17,951 nucleotides of DNA from RYN-431 sp036388295 (GCA_036388295.1 DASVSC010000031.1:1-17951), one strand, 5' to 3'; shown: positions 6,804-13,361, counted from the stretch's first letter. The notes: a model not told the origin generated them from the letters alone. Translations and numbers: made by a program.

Positions 6804-7829
6804 TCAGTGCCCGATGACGGCGGGCGGCTTCGCTGCCAGGTCCGACGGGGCCGGCACGTTGACGTTCGCCAGCGGTTCCGACGTCGTCCCAGTGCGGAGC
6901 AGTGACACGCGCAGCTTCCGGCCGCGGTTCAGTTCGTCCATCCGCCGGGCCTCGGCGTAGCTCATCTTTTCGGGGAATTCCGACACCGCATCGATGCCCA
7001 GCAGCCCGGCCAGCACGCCCTTTATCGCGGCCAGCGGGTGGCGGTTCAGCACGCCTTTGATGAGGTACATGCTCGAATACATGCCGATCTTCCTCCAGCG
7101 GGCCCAGAACGGGTAGTGACGGAAGAAGATCCAGATCCAGTTGCGGACCTGGTAGTAGAAATAGTTCGCGCTGTTCACCCGGCCGTTGCTGCTGGGGCGG
7201 TGCAGGACGTGGGCGTCCGGCTCATAAGCGACCCGGTACCCCGCCCGCAGCACGCGGACGGCCAGATCGACTTCTTCGTTGTAGATGAACAGGCGTTCCC
7301 AGAACCCGCCGACCTGCTTCAGCGTGCTGGCCCGGATCATGGCACCGGCGGCGGAGAAGGAATAGGTGTCGAACGGGCGATTGCCGTGCGAGGCGTACGG
7401 CTGGCTGTAAACCCACTGGTCAATCCGGCGGGAATGGTAGTTCAGGATTCGGCAGCCGAGGATGCCGAGGTCGTCTTCGCCTTCCATGCGGTCGACCAGC
7501 ACGCTGATCGTCTCCGGGGCGACGACGGCGTCGCTGTCGAGCAGGAAGATGTACTTCCCTTCCGCCGCCTGCATGCCGACGTTGCGGGCTTCCGACGGAC
7601 CGCAGTTGCGGCAGAGGCGAACCAGGGCCACGTCCGGCTCTTTCAGCAGCCGCTCGGGCGAACCGTCTTCGGAATTGTTGTCGACGACGATGATTTCGAT
7701 GTTCGGGTACGTCACCCGGCGGAGGGCCGCCAAGGCGAACATGATGTCGTCGTATCGGTTCCAGTTGACCAGCACGACGCTGACTTTGGGTTGGACGGCG
7801 GTGCGGGCAGGCGAGGGCCGGTTCGACAT
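6804..7829 (-). CDS. Family 2 glycosyltransferase (rhamnosyltransferase-like)
   Basis: This 341-residue GT-A fold glycosyltransferase transfers a sugar from a nucleotide donor, most likely onto a lipid-linked or surface polysaccharide acceptor. Visible are the N-terminal strand KVSVVLVNWNRYDD, IIVVDNNSEDGS (first nucleotide-binding Asp), GPSEARNVGMQAAEGKYIFL followed by the metal-binding DSD (98-100), AAGAMIRASTLKQVGGF, and NEEVDLAVRVLRAGYRV (acidic base region, 184-200) with HVLHRPS. The C-terminal third has aromatic and hydrophobic helices (NWIWIFFRHYPFW) that probably lie on the membrane. The chosen ATG at 7829 has GGAG five bases upstream; the frame could start at a TTG at 7886, which lacks that support. 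No other polysaccharide genes are adjacent, so donor and acceptor stay unknown. Confidence 0.9.
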   Translation of the reverse strand: MSNRPSPARTAVQPKVSVVLVNWNRYDDIMFALAALRRVTYPNIEIIVVDNNSEDGSPERLLKEPDVALVRLCRNCGPSEARNVGMQAAEGKYIFLLDSDAVVAPETISVLVDRMEGEDDLGILGCRILNYHSRRIDQWVYSQPYASHGNRPFDTYSFSAAGAMIRASTLKQVGGFWERLFIYNEEVDLAVRVLRAGYRVAYEPDAHVLHRPSSNGRVNSANYFYYQVRNWIWIFFRHYPFWARWRKIGMYSSMYLIKGVLNRHPLAAIKGVLAGLLGIDAVSEFPEKMSYAEARRMDELNRGRKLRVSLLRTGTTSEPLANVNVPAPSDLAAKPPAVIGH

Positions 7830-8008
7830 ACGATCTCCGAACGAGGATTCAGCCCCACAATCAGGGGCGACAGACACGGACGACAACGGAAAACGGCTTG
7901 CTTACCCCGCCGCCGGTCGATTCCGCCTCAAAACAGCGGAACCCAAGACGGGCCAAGATGGTCCGCACAACGACAGACCGAGCGACGCCGATTGAACAAA
8001 ACAACGCA

Positions 8009-8038
8009 AAGCGACCGGTGCAAAGCGGTCGGTCGCTT
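8009..8038. repeat. Stem-loop in the long intergenic region
   Basis: A perfect 8-bp stem AAGCGACC/GGTCGCTT encloses 14 bases. An alternative 5-bp stem GACCG/CGGTC (8013-8017 with 8026-8030) uses overlapping bases, so two exclusive folds are possible. Confidence 0.45.
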
Positions 8039-8225
8039 GACCGTCAGTTTTCGCCCATTCTGCCGCGTGCGGCTTGACGGACGTCTGCCGGCGTTGCCCG
8101 GCCTGACCATACGACGGTCCTGTAACCCGGACAAGCAAATATCGGTCGTGCGACAGGAAGATTTGTGAGATTTTTTCAAGCCGCCCCGCCCGCGCAGCCG
8201 ATAGCCGGTCGCTTTGCTTCACGAA

Positions 8226-8263
8226 GGCCCAGCCGCTACGCTGCCGGGCCCTTTAAAGGAAGG
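8226..8263 (+). promoter_or_regulatory. Leader hairpin and SD of the LeuB-family gene
   Basis: The stem GGCCC/GGGCC (8226-8230 with 8246-8250) is followed at once by CTTT and the SD AAAGGAAGG (8255-8263), five bases before ATG 8269. CCTTT can also pair with the AAAGG of the SD (self-complementary 8250-8259). This could modulate translation. No leader peptide rich in Leu was seen. Confidence 0.3.
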
Positions 8264-8268
8264 TCGTG

Positions 8269-9330
8269 ATGAGGATTGCCGTGATGCCCGGCGACTACGT
8301 CGGCAAGGAAGTCGTCGCCGAAGGTCTGAAGATTTTGGCCGCCGCGGGGAAGAAGTTCGGCTTCACCTACCAGACCACAGACTACCCGTTCGGAGCCGAG
8401 CACTACCTCAAGACCAAGATCACCCTGCCCGACTCCGCGCTGAAGGAACTGGCCGAGCACGACGCCATCCTCTTCGGCGCGGTCGGGGCCGACCCGCGTG
8501 GGAACGCCGAGATCCCCCAAGGCCTGATCGAAACCGACATTCTGCTGAAAATGCGGTTCGAGCTGGACCAGTACATCAATCTGCGTCCGACGCGGCTGCT
8601 GCCGGGCGTGCCGACGCCGCTGAAGAAGGATTCGCCGTTCGACATGGTGATCGTCCGTGAGAACACCGAAGGCCTGTATTGCCAGAACGGCGGGTTCCTC
8701 TACAAGAACACGCCGAACGAGGTCGCCAACCAGATCGAAGTCACCACCCGCCACGGCGTGGAACGGGCCATCCGCTATGCCTTCGACTACGCCCAAAAGT
8801 TCGGCCGGAAAAAGGTGACGCTGGTCGCCAAAACGAACGTGCTGCGCTATGCCCACAACCTGTGGATGCGGGCTTTTGACGAAGTTTCGAAGGATTATCC
8901 GGGCCTCGAAACGAGTTACGACCACGTCGACGCCTGCACGATGTACATGGTCACCCAGCCGCAGCGGTACGACGTGATCGTGACCACGAACATGTTCGGC
9001 GACATCATCACCGATCTGGGCGCGGCGATTCAGGGCGGCATGGGCATGGCCGCCAGTGGCAACCTGAACCCGAAGAAGACCACCGCCAGTATGTTCGAAC
9101 CCGTCCACGGCAGCGCGCCGGACATCGCCGGCAAGGCTTTGGCCAACCCGATCGCGACATTCCTGAGCGTGGCGATGATGCTGGACTTCCTCGACCAGCC
9201 GCAGGCCGCCAGCGCGATCAACGACGCCTGCCGTGCGGTCGTCGCGGACCCGACGAATCACACGCGAGATTTGGGCGGGAACGCGAACACCGGGCAAGTG
9301 ACGGACGCGGTGCTCGCGAAACTCAACTAG
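8269..9330 (+). CDS. leuB: Isopropylmalate/isocitrate/tartrate dehydrogenase-family beta-decarboxylating dehydrogenase
   Basis: This 353-residue NAD-dependent enzyme oxidises and decarboxylates a 2-hydroxyacid substrate in the cytosol. Family features are MPGDYVGKEV at the N-terminus, RFELDQYINLRPTRL (Arg96 and Arg106, substrate), VRENTEG (Arg130), AKTNVLR (Lys188), HVDACTM (Asp221), NMFGDIITDLGAA (metal-binding Asp245 and Asp249), and EPVHGSAPDIAGKALANP, whose Asp is typical of NAD rather than NADP use. 3-Isopropylmalate is the commonest substrate, hence the symbol. The Q-Y-I-N-L-R-P segment is also close to tartrate and homoisocitrate dehydrogenases, and no leuA, leuC or leuD lies nearby, so the substrate is not certain. 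The start is ATG 8269 behind a strong SD; the GTG just before it is the alternative. It appears to be a single-gene transcript ended by a large hairpin. Confidence 0.85.
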   Translation: MRIAVMPGDYVGKEVVAEGLKILAAAGKKFGFTYQTTDYPFGAEHYLKTKITLPDSALKELAEHDAILFGAVGADPRGNAEIPQGLIETDILLKMRFELDQYINLRPTRLLPGVPTPLKKDSPFDMVIVRENTEGLYCQNGGFLYKNTPNEVANQIEVTTRHGVERAIRYAFDYAQKFGRKKVTLVAKTNVLRYAHNLWMRAFDEVSKDYPGLETSYDHVDACTMYMVTQPQRYDVIVTTNMFGDIITDLGAAIQGGMGMAASGNLNPKKTTASMFEPVHGSAPDIAGKALANPIATFLSVAMMLDFLDQPQAASAINDACRAVVADPTNHTRDLGGNANTGQVTDAVLAKLN

Positions 9331-9336
9331 CACGAA

Positions 9337-9380
9337 GCCGCGTCCGGCGGGCTCGCTGAAACGGGCCTGCCGGACGCGGC
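9337..9380. terminator. Very long hairpin (19-bp stem) between leuB-like gene and oxidoreductase gene
   Basis: Bases 9337-9348 and 9369-9380 form a perfect 12-bp stem, GCCGCGTCCGGC with its complement. It continues inward for seven more pairs (9349-9355 with 9362-9368, two of them G-T), leaving the loop CTGAAA. No T-tract follows. It begins seven bases after the leuB stop and ends 14 bases before the next ATG, so it probably ends or insulates transcription, or protects the 3' end of the mRNA. Confidence 0.6.
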
Positions 9381-9394
9381 CTAGCATCGGGTCT

Positions 9395-10462
9395 ATGCCC
9401 AAGCTCTTTTCGCCGCTCACCCAGCGGTCGGTGACATTCCGCAACCGCATCGGCATCTCGCCAATGTGCCAGTACAGTTGTGTCGACGGCATGCCGACCG
9501 ACTGGCACCTGGTTCACCTCGGCAGCCGTGCCGTCGGCGGTGCGGGATTGGTGATCGCCGAGGCCAGCGGCGTGGAACCGATCGGCCGGATCACGCCGGC
9601 GGACGCGGGGATCTGGAACGACGCGCAGGCCGAGGCGTGGGCCCGCATCACGCGGTTCATCGGCGAGCAGGGTTCTGTCCCCGGCATCCAGCTCGCTCAT
9701 GCCGGCCGCAAGGCGTCGACACGCAAGCCGTGGGAAGGCCACGACGGCATTCCGATCGACCAAGGCGGGTGGCAGACGATCGGGCCCAGCCCGATCAACT
9801 TCACCGACAGCTACATCAAACCAACCGCGATGACGCTGGAGCGGATCGGCCAAGTGCGGGAGAAGTTCGTCGCCAGCGCGAAGCTGGCACTGCACGCCGG
9901 GTTTAAGGTCTTAGAAATCCACGCCGCCCACGGCTACCTGTTGCACAGCTTCTACTCGCCTCTGAGCAATCAGCGCACCGACGCCTACGGCGGCAGCTTT
10001 GACAATCGCATCCGCCTGCTCGTCGAAATCGCGACGGCGGTCCGGGCGGTGATGCCGGACGACCTTCCGCTGTGGACCCGCCTCAGCTGCAGCGACTGGG
10101 TCGAAGGCGGCTGGACGATCGAGGAATCCGTCGAATTGTCGAAGCGGCTCAAGTCGGTCGGCGTCGACTGCATCGACGCCAGCAGCGGCGGCAATATCCC
10201 CAAGGCGCCAATCCCGAATGCACCCGGCTACCAAGTCCCCTTTGCCGCCCGCATCCGCCGCAGCGCGAACGTGGCCACGGCGGCAGTGGGCTTGATCGTC
10301 GACGCGCAACACGCTGCGAAGATCATCGACGACGGCGACGCCGACATGGTGCTGCTGGGCCGCCAGTCGTTGCGCGAGCCGTATTTCCCATTACACGCGG
10401 TGGCCGAACTAGGTGCAAAAGAGGCGCTGAAGCCGCCGGTTCAATATGAGCGAGCCTTCTGA
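9395..10462 (+). CDS. NADH:flavin oxidoreductase, Old Yellow Enzyme family (YqjM/NamA-like)
   Basis: This 355-residue FMN-dependent ene-reductase has a TIM-barrel fold and reduces activated C=C bonds with NAD(P)H, often in response to electrophiles. YqjM-class features are visible: ISPMCQYS with Cys25 (the redox-tuning Cys) and Tyr27, HLGSRAVGGAGLVI, QLAHAGRKAS, the His pair HAAHGYL (His176 and His179) that binds the substrate carbonyl, and LSNQRTDAYGGS for FMN contact. LLGRQSLREPYFP lies in the C-terminal phosphate-binding region. Length and motifs are complete. ATG 9395 gives the standard family N-terminus (MPKLFSPLTQRSVTFRNRI), but no good SD precedes it; the large hairpin sits directly upstream. 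The physiological substrate cannot be told. It converges on the M50 gene with 25 bases between stops. Confidence 0.93.
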   Translation: MPKLFSPLTQRSVTFRNRIGISPMCQYSCVDGMPTDWHLVHLGSRAVGGAGLVIAEASGVEPIGRITPADAGIWNDAQAEAWARITRFIGEQGSVPGIQLAHAGRKASTRKPWEGHDGIPIDQGGWQTIGPSPINFTDSYIKPTAMTLERIGQVREKFVASAKLALHAGFKVLEIHAAHGYLLHSFYSPLSNQRTDAYGGSFDNRIRLLVEIATAVRAVMPDDLPLWTRLSCSDWVEGGWTIEESVELSKRLKSVGVDCIDASSGGNIPKAPIPNAPGYQVPFAARIRRSANVATAAVGLIVDAQHAAKIIDDGDADMVLLGRQSLREPYFPLHAVAELGAKEALKPPVQYERAF

Positions 10463-10465
10463 AAG

Positions 10466-10500
10466 GTCAACGCCATTCGGTCGGCCTTCACCGTTGACCG
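10466..10500. terminator. Possible shared terminator hairpin between convergent genes
   Basis: GGTCAACG (10466-10473) pairs perfectly with CGTTGACC (10493-10500) across a 19-base loop. It spans the 25-base gap between the oxidoreductase stop and the M50 stop and runs 13 bases into the M50 coding end. There is no T-tract. Confidence 0.35.
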
Positions 10501-11132
10501 GTCACCAGGGCGATCCCCTGAAAGGTCGCGTACTCGGCGGCCCCGAAGATATATTGGCCGCCGCCAAGGAAGATGGCGAACAGTGCGGCCATCGTGATAC
10601 CCCGTGCCATTTCGCCGGACATCGCCCGCCGATAAGCCGGCGACACATTGGCCAGCATCCGTGACCCGTCCAGCGGCGGGACGGGGATCAGGTTTAGCAG
10701 CAGCAGCGCGAAGTTCAGCCGGACCAGTTCGACCAACAGCATCAGGCCGTTGGCCGCGACGGGGCTGTCGGACGAGAAAGCCTTGGCCCAAACGAGAATC
10801 CCGATGACCACCAGCCCCAAGATCGCCAGCAGCAGATTCGAAGCCGGCCCCGCCGCTGACACCAACAGGTCAGCATATTTCCCACGCATCCGCGACGGGT
10901 TCACCGGCATTTGGCCCCACGCGATGCCCACCAAGGCGAGCATCACCAGCGAAAATCCGCCCATGTGCACGACCGGGTTCAGCGTCATGTGACCGGTTTC
11001 GATCGGCGTGCGATCACCCAGCCACACGGCAGCGACACCGTGGGCCAATTCGTGGATCACAATGCTGACGACCACGACCAGCACGATCGCGAAATACCGG
11101 CCCGGGTCGCTCTGCAGCAGCTGAATCATCAT
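10488..11132 (-). CDS. Site-2 protease-type zinc metalloprotease, M50 family
   Basis: This 214-residue membrane-embedded protease homologue has about five to six hydrophobic segments. The first (13-32) carries the zinc motif HELAH (His27, Glu28, His31). The second signature NLIPVPPLDG (147-156) supplies the third ligand, Asp155. The SAAGPASNLLLA stretch (92-103) is typical of the short M50B subfamily. There is no PDZ or CBS domain, so it is a minimal form. Such proteins cleave within the membrane, often to release regulators, but many short ones have no known substrate. Two adjacent ATG codons (11132 and 11129) could start the gene and neither has a clear SD. It is divergent from trxB across 113 bases. 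There is no anti-sigma factor or other likely substrate gene beside it. Confidence 0.9.
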   Translation of the reverse strand: MMIQLLQSDPGRYFAIVLVVVVSIVIHELAHGVAAVWLGDRTPIETGHMTLNPVVHMGGFSLVMLALVGIAWGQMPVNPSRMRGKYADLLVSAAGPASNLLLAILGLVVIGILVWAKAFSSDSPVAANGLMLLVELVRLNFALLLLNLIPVPPLDGSRMLANVSPAYRRAMSGEMARGITMAALFAIFLGGGQYIFGAAEYATFQGIALVTGQR

Positions 11133-11166
11133 AGGACGGCCATCGTAGCGACTAGGCTACATCCGA

Positions 11167-11195
11167 TCGACGCGCGACCTGCGGATAACTATGAT
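11167..11195 (+). promoter_or_regulatory. Candidate sigma-70-type promoter of trxB
   Basis: TCGACG (4 of 6 to the -35 consensus) and TATGAT (5 of 6 to the -10 consensus) are separated by 17 bases. Transcription would start near 11202, giving a leader of about 44 bases. There is no experimental support. Confidence 0.35.
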
Positions 11196-11196
11196 T

Positions 11197-11223
11197 GGGG
11201 CCGCCGCGCCGTGTAGCGGCCCC
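11197..11223. repeat. GC-rich palindrome in the trxB leader
   Basis: A perfect 8-bp stem GGGGCCGC/GCGGCCCC (11197-11204 with 11216-11223) has an 11-base loop, 22 bases upstream of the trxB start. It overlaps the predicted transcription start. It resembles the other GGGGC-type palindrome at 6675-6698. Confidence 0.5.
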
Positions 11224-11245
11224 TGCGACAGAATCGAGCCAACTT

Positions 11246-12217
11246 ATGCCAGAGAAATGTGTCATCATCGGTTCCGGCCCCGCCGGCTGGACCGCCGCCA
11301 TTTACGCCGCTCGGGCGAACCTGAACCCCCTTGTGCTCGAAGGCGTGCCCAAGCAAACGCCGTCGATCCAGTTGCCCGGCGGGCAGCTGATGCTCACCAC
11401 CGAAGTCGAAAACTTCCCCGGCTTCCCCGACGGCGTCACGGGGCCGGAGATGATGGAGAAGTTTAAAGAGCAGGCCGTGCGGTTCGGCACGCGTGTGGAG
11501 ACACTCGACGTCGTCCGTTGCGACTTCGAAAGCCGGCCGTTCAAGCTAACGACCAGCGACGACACGGTCATCGAAACCCACGCAGTCATCATTTCCACAG
11601 GCGCGGCAGCCAATTGGCTGCGCCTGCCGAACGAACTGCGTTTGGCCACCAGCGGCGGCGGCGTGAGCGCGTGTGCCGTGTGCGACGGCGCTTTGCCGAT
11701 CTTCCGCAATCAGCCCGTCGCGGTCGTCGGCGGCGGCGACACGGCCATGGAAGAGGCGACGTACCTCACCAAGTTCGCCAGCCAAGTCCACATCATTCAC
11801 CGCCGTGGCGAGTTCCGCGCCAGCAAGGCCATGCAGAAGCGCGTGCTGGAAAATCCGAAGGTCAAAGTGCACTGGCACACGGCCGTGGACGACGTGCTGG
11901 GCATGGCGCATCTCGAAAAGCTGCGGCTGAAAAACCTGCAGACCGGCCATTGCTATGACCTGGAAGTCAAAGGCATGTTCGTCGCCATCGGTCATACGCC
12001 CAACACGCACTTCCTTCGTGAGACCAAGCTGGGCCTCGACGAATCGGGCTACATTAAGCTGGCGGACGGCTACCGCACGCTGACGAACATCGAAGGCGTC
12101 TTCGCCGCCGGCGACGTGACCGACCAGATCTACCGCCAAGCCGTCAGCGCAGCCGGCATGGGCTGCAAAGCCGCCATCGACGCCGAACGCTGGTTGGCAG
12201 AACACGGCGTGGACTGA
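11246..12217 (+). CDS. trxB: Thioredoxin reductase (NADPH)
   Basis: TrxB passes electrons from NADPH through FAD and a redox-active disulfide to thioredoxin in the cytosol. The 323-residue protein has the FAD-binding GSGPAG (9-14), PGGQLMLTTEVENFPGFPDG, the active-site CAVC (Cys143 and Cys146) followed by DGA, the NADPH-binding GGGDTAMEEA (162-171), HRRGEFRAS, and the C-terminal FAD motif VFAAGDVTD with YRQAVSAAGMGCKAA. Length is normal. The frame is open to 11195, but ATG 11246 gives the family-standard N-terminus MPEKCVIIGSGPAG. The SD is weak. No thioredoxin gene is adjacent. A plausible promoter and a leader hairpin lie just upstream, and the gene is divergent from the M50 gene. Confidence 0.96.
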   Translation: MPEKCVIIGSGPAGWTAAIYAARANLNPLVLEGVPKQTPSIQLPGGQLMLTTEVENFPGFPDGVTGPEMMEKFKEQAVRFGTRVETLDVVRCDFESRPFKLTTSDDTVIETHAVIISTGAAANWLRLPNELRLATSGGGVSACAVCDGALPIFRNQPVAVVGGGDTAMEEATYLTKFASQVHIIHRRGEFRASKAMQKRVLENPKVKVHWHTAVDDVLGMAHLEKLRLKNLQTGHCYDLEVKGMFVAIGHTPNTHFLRETKLGLDESGYIKLADGYRTLTNIEGVFAAGDVTDQIYRQAVSAAGMGCKAAIDAERWLAEHGVD

Positions 12218-12240
12218 AGTCGTACGGAGTGACGCTCCGC

Positions 12241-12297
12241 AGTAGGGCGGGCACCGCCCGCCGTTTCCGTTCGATGCCGGGCAGTGCCAGCCCTACT
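12241..12297. repeat. Composite palindromic repeat between trxB and rnpA
   Basis: An inner hairpin GGCGGGC/GCCCGCC (12246-12252 with 12256-12262) with loop ACC lies inside an outer 8-bp inverted repeat AGTAGGGC (12241-12248) / GCCCTACT (12290-12297). The segment GGGCAGTGCC near 12279-12287 looks like a decayed second hairpin. A smaller stem CGGAG/CTCCG (12225-12229 with 12235-12239) lies just upstream. This looks like a REP-type dispersed element. It may double as the trxB terminator. Confidence 0.6.
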
Positions 12298-12313
12298 CAC
12301 GAGGGTCTTATCC

Positions 12314-12757
12314 TTGCTCGACGAGCGACCTGAAAACGGCCCTCACCCTAACCCTCTCTCGGCTGTACCGGGAGAGGGAATCAGAGGGTACCGGTTCGCG
12401 AAATCGCAACGCCTGCACGGCCGTGGCACGTTCAAGGTCATTCTCGACAAAGGCGTCCGAAAATGGGCCGGGCCCATCGCCATGTGTGTTCACGCGTGCG
12501 AAGCGTCGACCTCCCGCCTCGGCATCAGCATCGGCCGCCCCGTCGGCAACGCGGCCAAGCGGAATGTCATCAAACGCCGCCTGCGTGAAGCCTTTCGCCT
12601 GATGCAGCACGACTGGCCGCGCACGTACGACGTCGTGCTGCTGGTCAAGAAGCATGACCCGCTCACGCTGGCGGAATACCAGCGGTCTCTCAGCCATCTG
12701 ATGATGCGATGCCTCAAACCCCGCGACCCCGCCTCGGCCTCGCGCAGCGATGCCTGA
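12314..12757 (+). CDS. rnpA: Ribonuclease P protein component, with repeat-derived N-terminal extension
   Basis: RnpA is the basic protein partner of the RNase P ribozyme, which removes the 5' leader from pre-tRNA. The core runs from YRFAKSQRLHGRGTFKVILD (residues 26-45) through SRLGISIGRPVG to the RNR-type helix AKRNVIKRRLREAFR (81-95) and YDVVLLVKK. The core must begin at or before codon 26, yet no ATG, GTG or TTG lies in frame between 12317 and 12391. The nearest start is TTG 12314, with GAGGG eight bases upstream; GTG 12284 is the alternative and falls within a palindrome. Residues about 7-25 are therefore encoded by a palindromic repeat. The usual neighbours rpmH (upstream) and yidC (downstream) are absent; yidD overlaps the 3' end by 49 bases. 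Function is confident, the start is not. Confidence 0.9.
   Translation: MLDERPENGPHPNPLSAVPGEGIRGYRFAKSQRLHGRGTFKVILDKGVRKWAGPIAMCVHACEASTSRLGISIGRPVGNAAKRNVIKRRLREAFRLMQHDWPRTYDVVLLVKKHDPLTLAEYQRSLSHLMMRCLKPRDPASASRSDA
12339..12380. repeat. Palindromic repeat inside the 5' end of rnpA
   Basis: A pyrimidine-rich run CCCTCACCCTAACCCTCTC (12340-12358) leads into a hairpin with an 11-bp stem (12352-12362 with 12368-12378, one G-T pair) and the loop CTGTA. The CCCTCACCCTAACCCTC...GAGAGGG layout resembles a dispersed palindromic motif seen in many bacterial genomes (from memory, not searched). It is in frame with rnpA and free of stops. Confidence 0.7.
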
Positions 12758-12948
12758 TCGCCGCCGTCTGGGCCTACCGCTTCACCCTCGGCCGCCTGCT
12801 CGGCGGGCAGTGCCGGTTCCACCCGACGTGCAGCCAGTACGCGATCGATGCGGTTCGACTTCATGGCGCATGGCGCGGCGGGTGGATGGCCGTCCGGCGA
12901 ATCGGCCGCTGTCACCCGTGGGGCGGTGACGGGTACGACCCGGCTTGA
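12709..12948 (+). CDS. yidD: Membrane protein insertion efficiency factor YidD
   Basis: YidD is a small membrane-associated protein that assists YidC/Sec-dependent insertion of inner-membrane proteins. The 79 residues include an amphipathic N-terminal helix (LAQRCLIAAVWAYRFTLGRL) and the family core CRFHPTCSQYAIDAVRLHG (Cys35, Cys41), followed by GRCHPWGGDGYDP (Cys68), all three conserved Cys being present. The start is ATG 12709, so the first 49 bases overlap the end of rnpA in a different frame; such overlap is common for this pair and implies coupled translation. The next gene downstream lies on the other strand, eight bases away, so yidC does not follow here. Confidence 0.95.
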   Translation: MPQTPRPRLGLAQRCLIAAVWAYRFTLGRLLGGQCRFHPTCSQYAIDAVRLHGAWRGGWMAVRRIGRCHPWGGDGYDPA

Positions 12949-12956
12949 CCCGGCTT

Positions 12957-13358
12957 TCAGCCCGGCGTTCGCTTCGCCACTTCCGCCTCGACGTCTACCA
13001 TCGTCACCGGCAAACGGATCGCGTTCGTGCCCAGCGTGTTGAGCTTGTGCACCAGACCGTTGATCTGCACGCACAGCTTCCGTGCGACGGCCGGGTCGGT
13101 GGCCTTAAAGAGGTCGGCCTTGAGTTTGTCGACCGACTTGCGCCAGCGGACTTCGTCGGGAATGAAGTCGTTCTGCCGCATCAGCCGCAGGGCCCACCAC
13201 TGGGCCTTGGCGTTTTCGTCGGCCGGGGCTTCATCGATCTCGATCGGCTCGCCCTGCCCGGGCAGGTTATCGAACTTGCCCTCGGCCATGGCGTCTTCGA
13301 TGCGTTTATCCGCCACCCGCCGCATCAGCGCTTCGATGTCTACGTGCTTCAGATCCAT
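12957..13358 (-). CDS. DUF1992 (DnaJ-homologue subfamily C member 28-like) protein
   Basis: This 133-residue soluble protein carries the DUF1992 signature: an N-terminal helix with KRIEDAMAEGKFDNLPGQGEP (about 18-38), then PIEIDEAPADE, ALRLMRQNDFIPDEVRWRKSV and a helical C-terminal half. DUF1992 is the conserved region of eukaryotic DNAJC28 and of short bacterial proteins; its biochemical role is unknown and there is no J domain here. ATG 13358 starts three bases after the stop of the upstream YihY-type gene, with GGAAG about nine bases before it, so the two are translated from one mRNA. It is the last gene of the MATE-YihY-DUF1992 run. There is no separate terminator in the eight bases before the convergent yidD stop. 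Confidence 0.88.
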   Translation of the reverse strand: MDLKHVDIEALMRRVADKRIEDAMAEGKFDNLPGQGEPIEIDEAPADENAKAQWWALRLMRQNDFIPDEVRWRKSVDKLKADLFKATDPAVARKLCVQINGLVHKLNTLGTNAIRLPVTMVDVEAEVAKRTPG

Positions 13359-13361
13359 CGT

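Larger units (their letters stand above)
7830..8268. other. 439-base divergent intergenic region
   Basis: It separates the glycosyltransferase gene (-) from the LeuB-family gene (+). I see no convincing coding frame: the short open frames on both strands are rich in Arg and Gln and match no family. It holds the stem-loop at 8009-8038 and a leader hairpin at 8226-8250. No convincing -35/-10 pair stands out on either strand. Its length leaves room for a small RNA or regulator binding sites. Confidence 0.5.

Noticed and set aside
7038..8168. Long + strand open frame opposite the glycosyltransferase gene
   Set aside because: The - strand encodes recognisable GT2 motifs. The + frame is a low-complexity antisense shadow that runs into non-coding sequence.
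8236..9492. 418-codon - strand frame opposite the leuB-like gene
   Set aside because: The leuB-family motifs lie on the + strand. The - frame has a shadow-like Arg/Val/Gln composition and crosses two genes.
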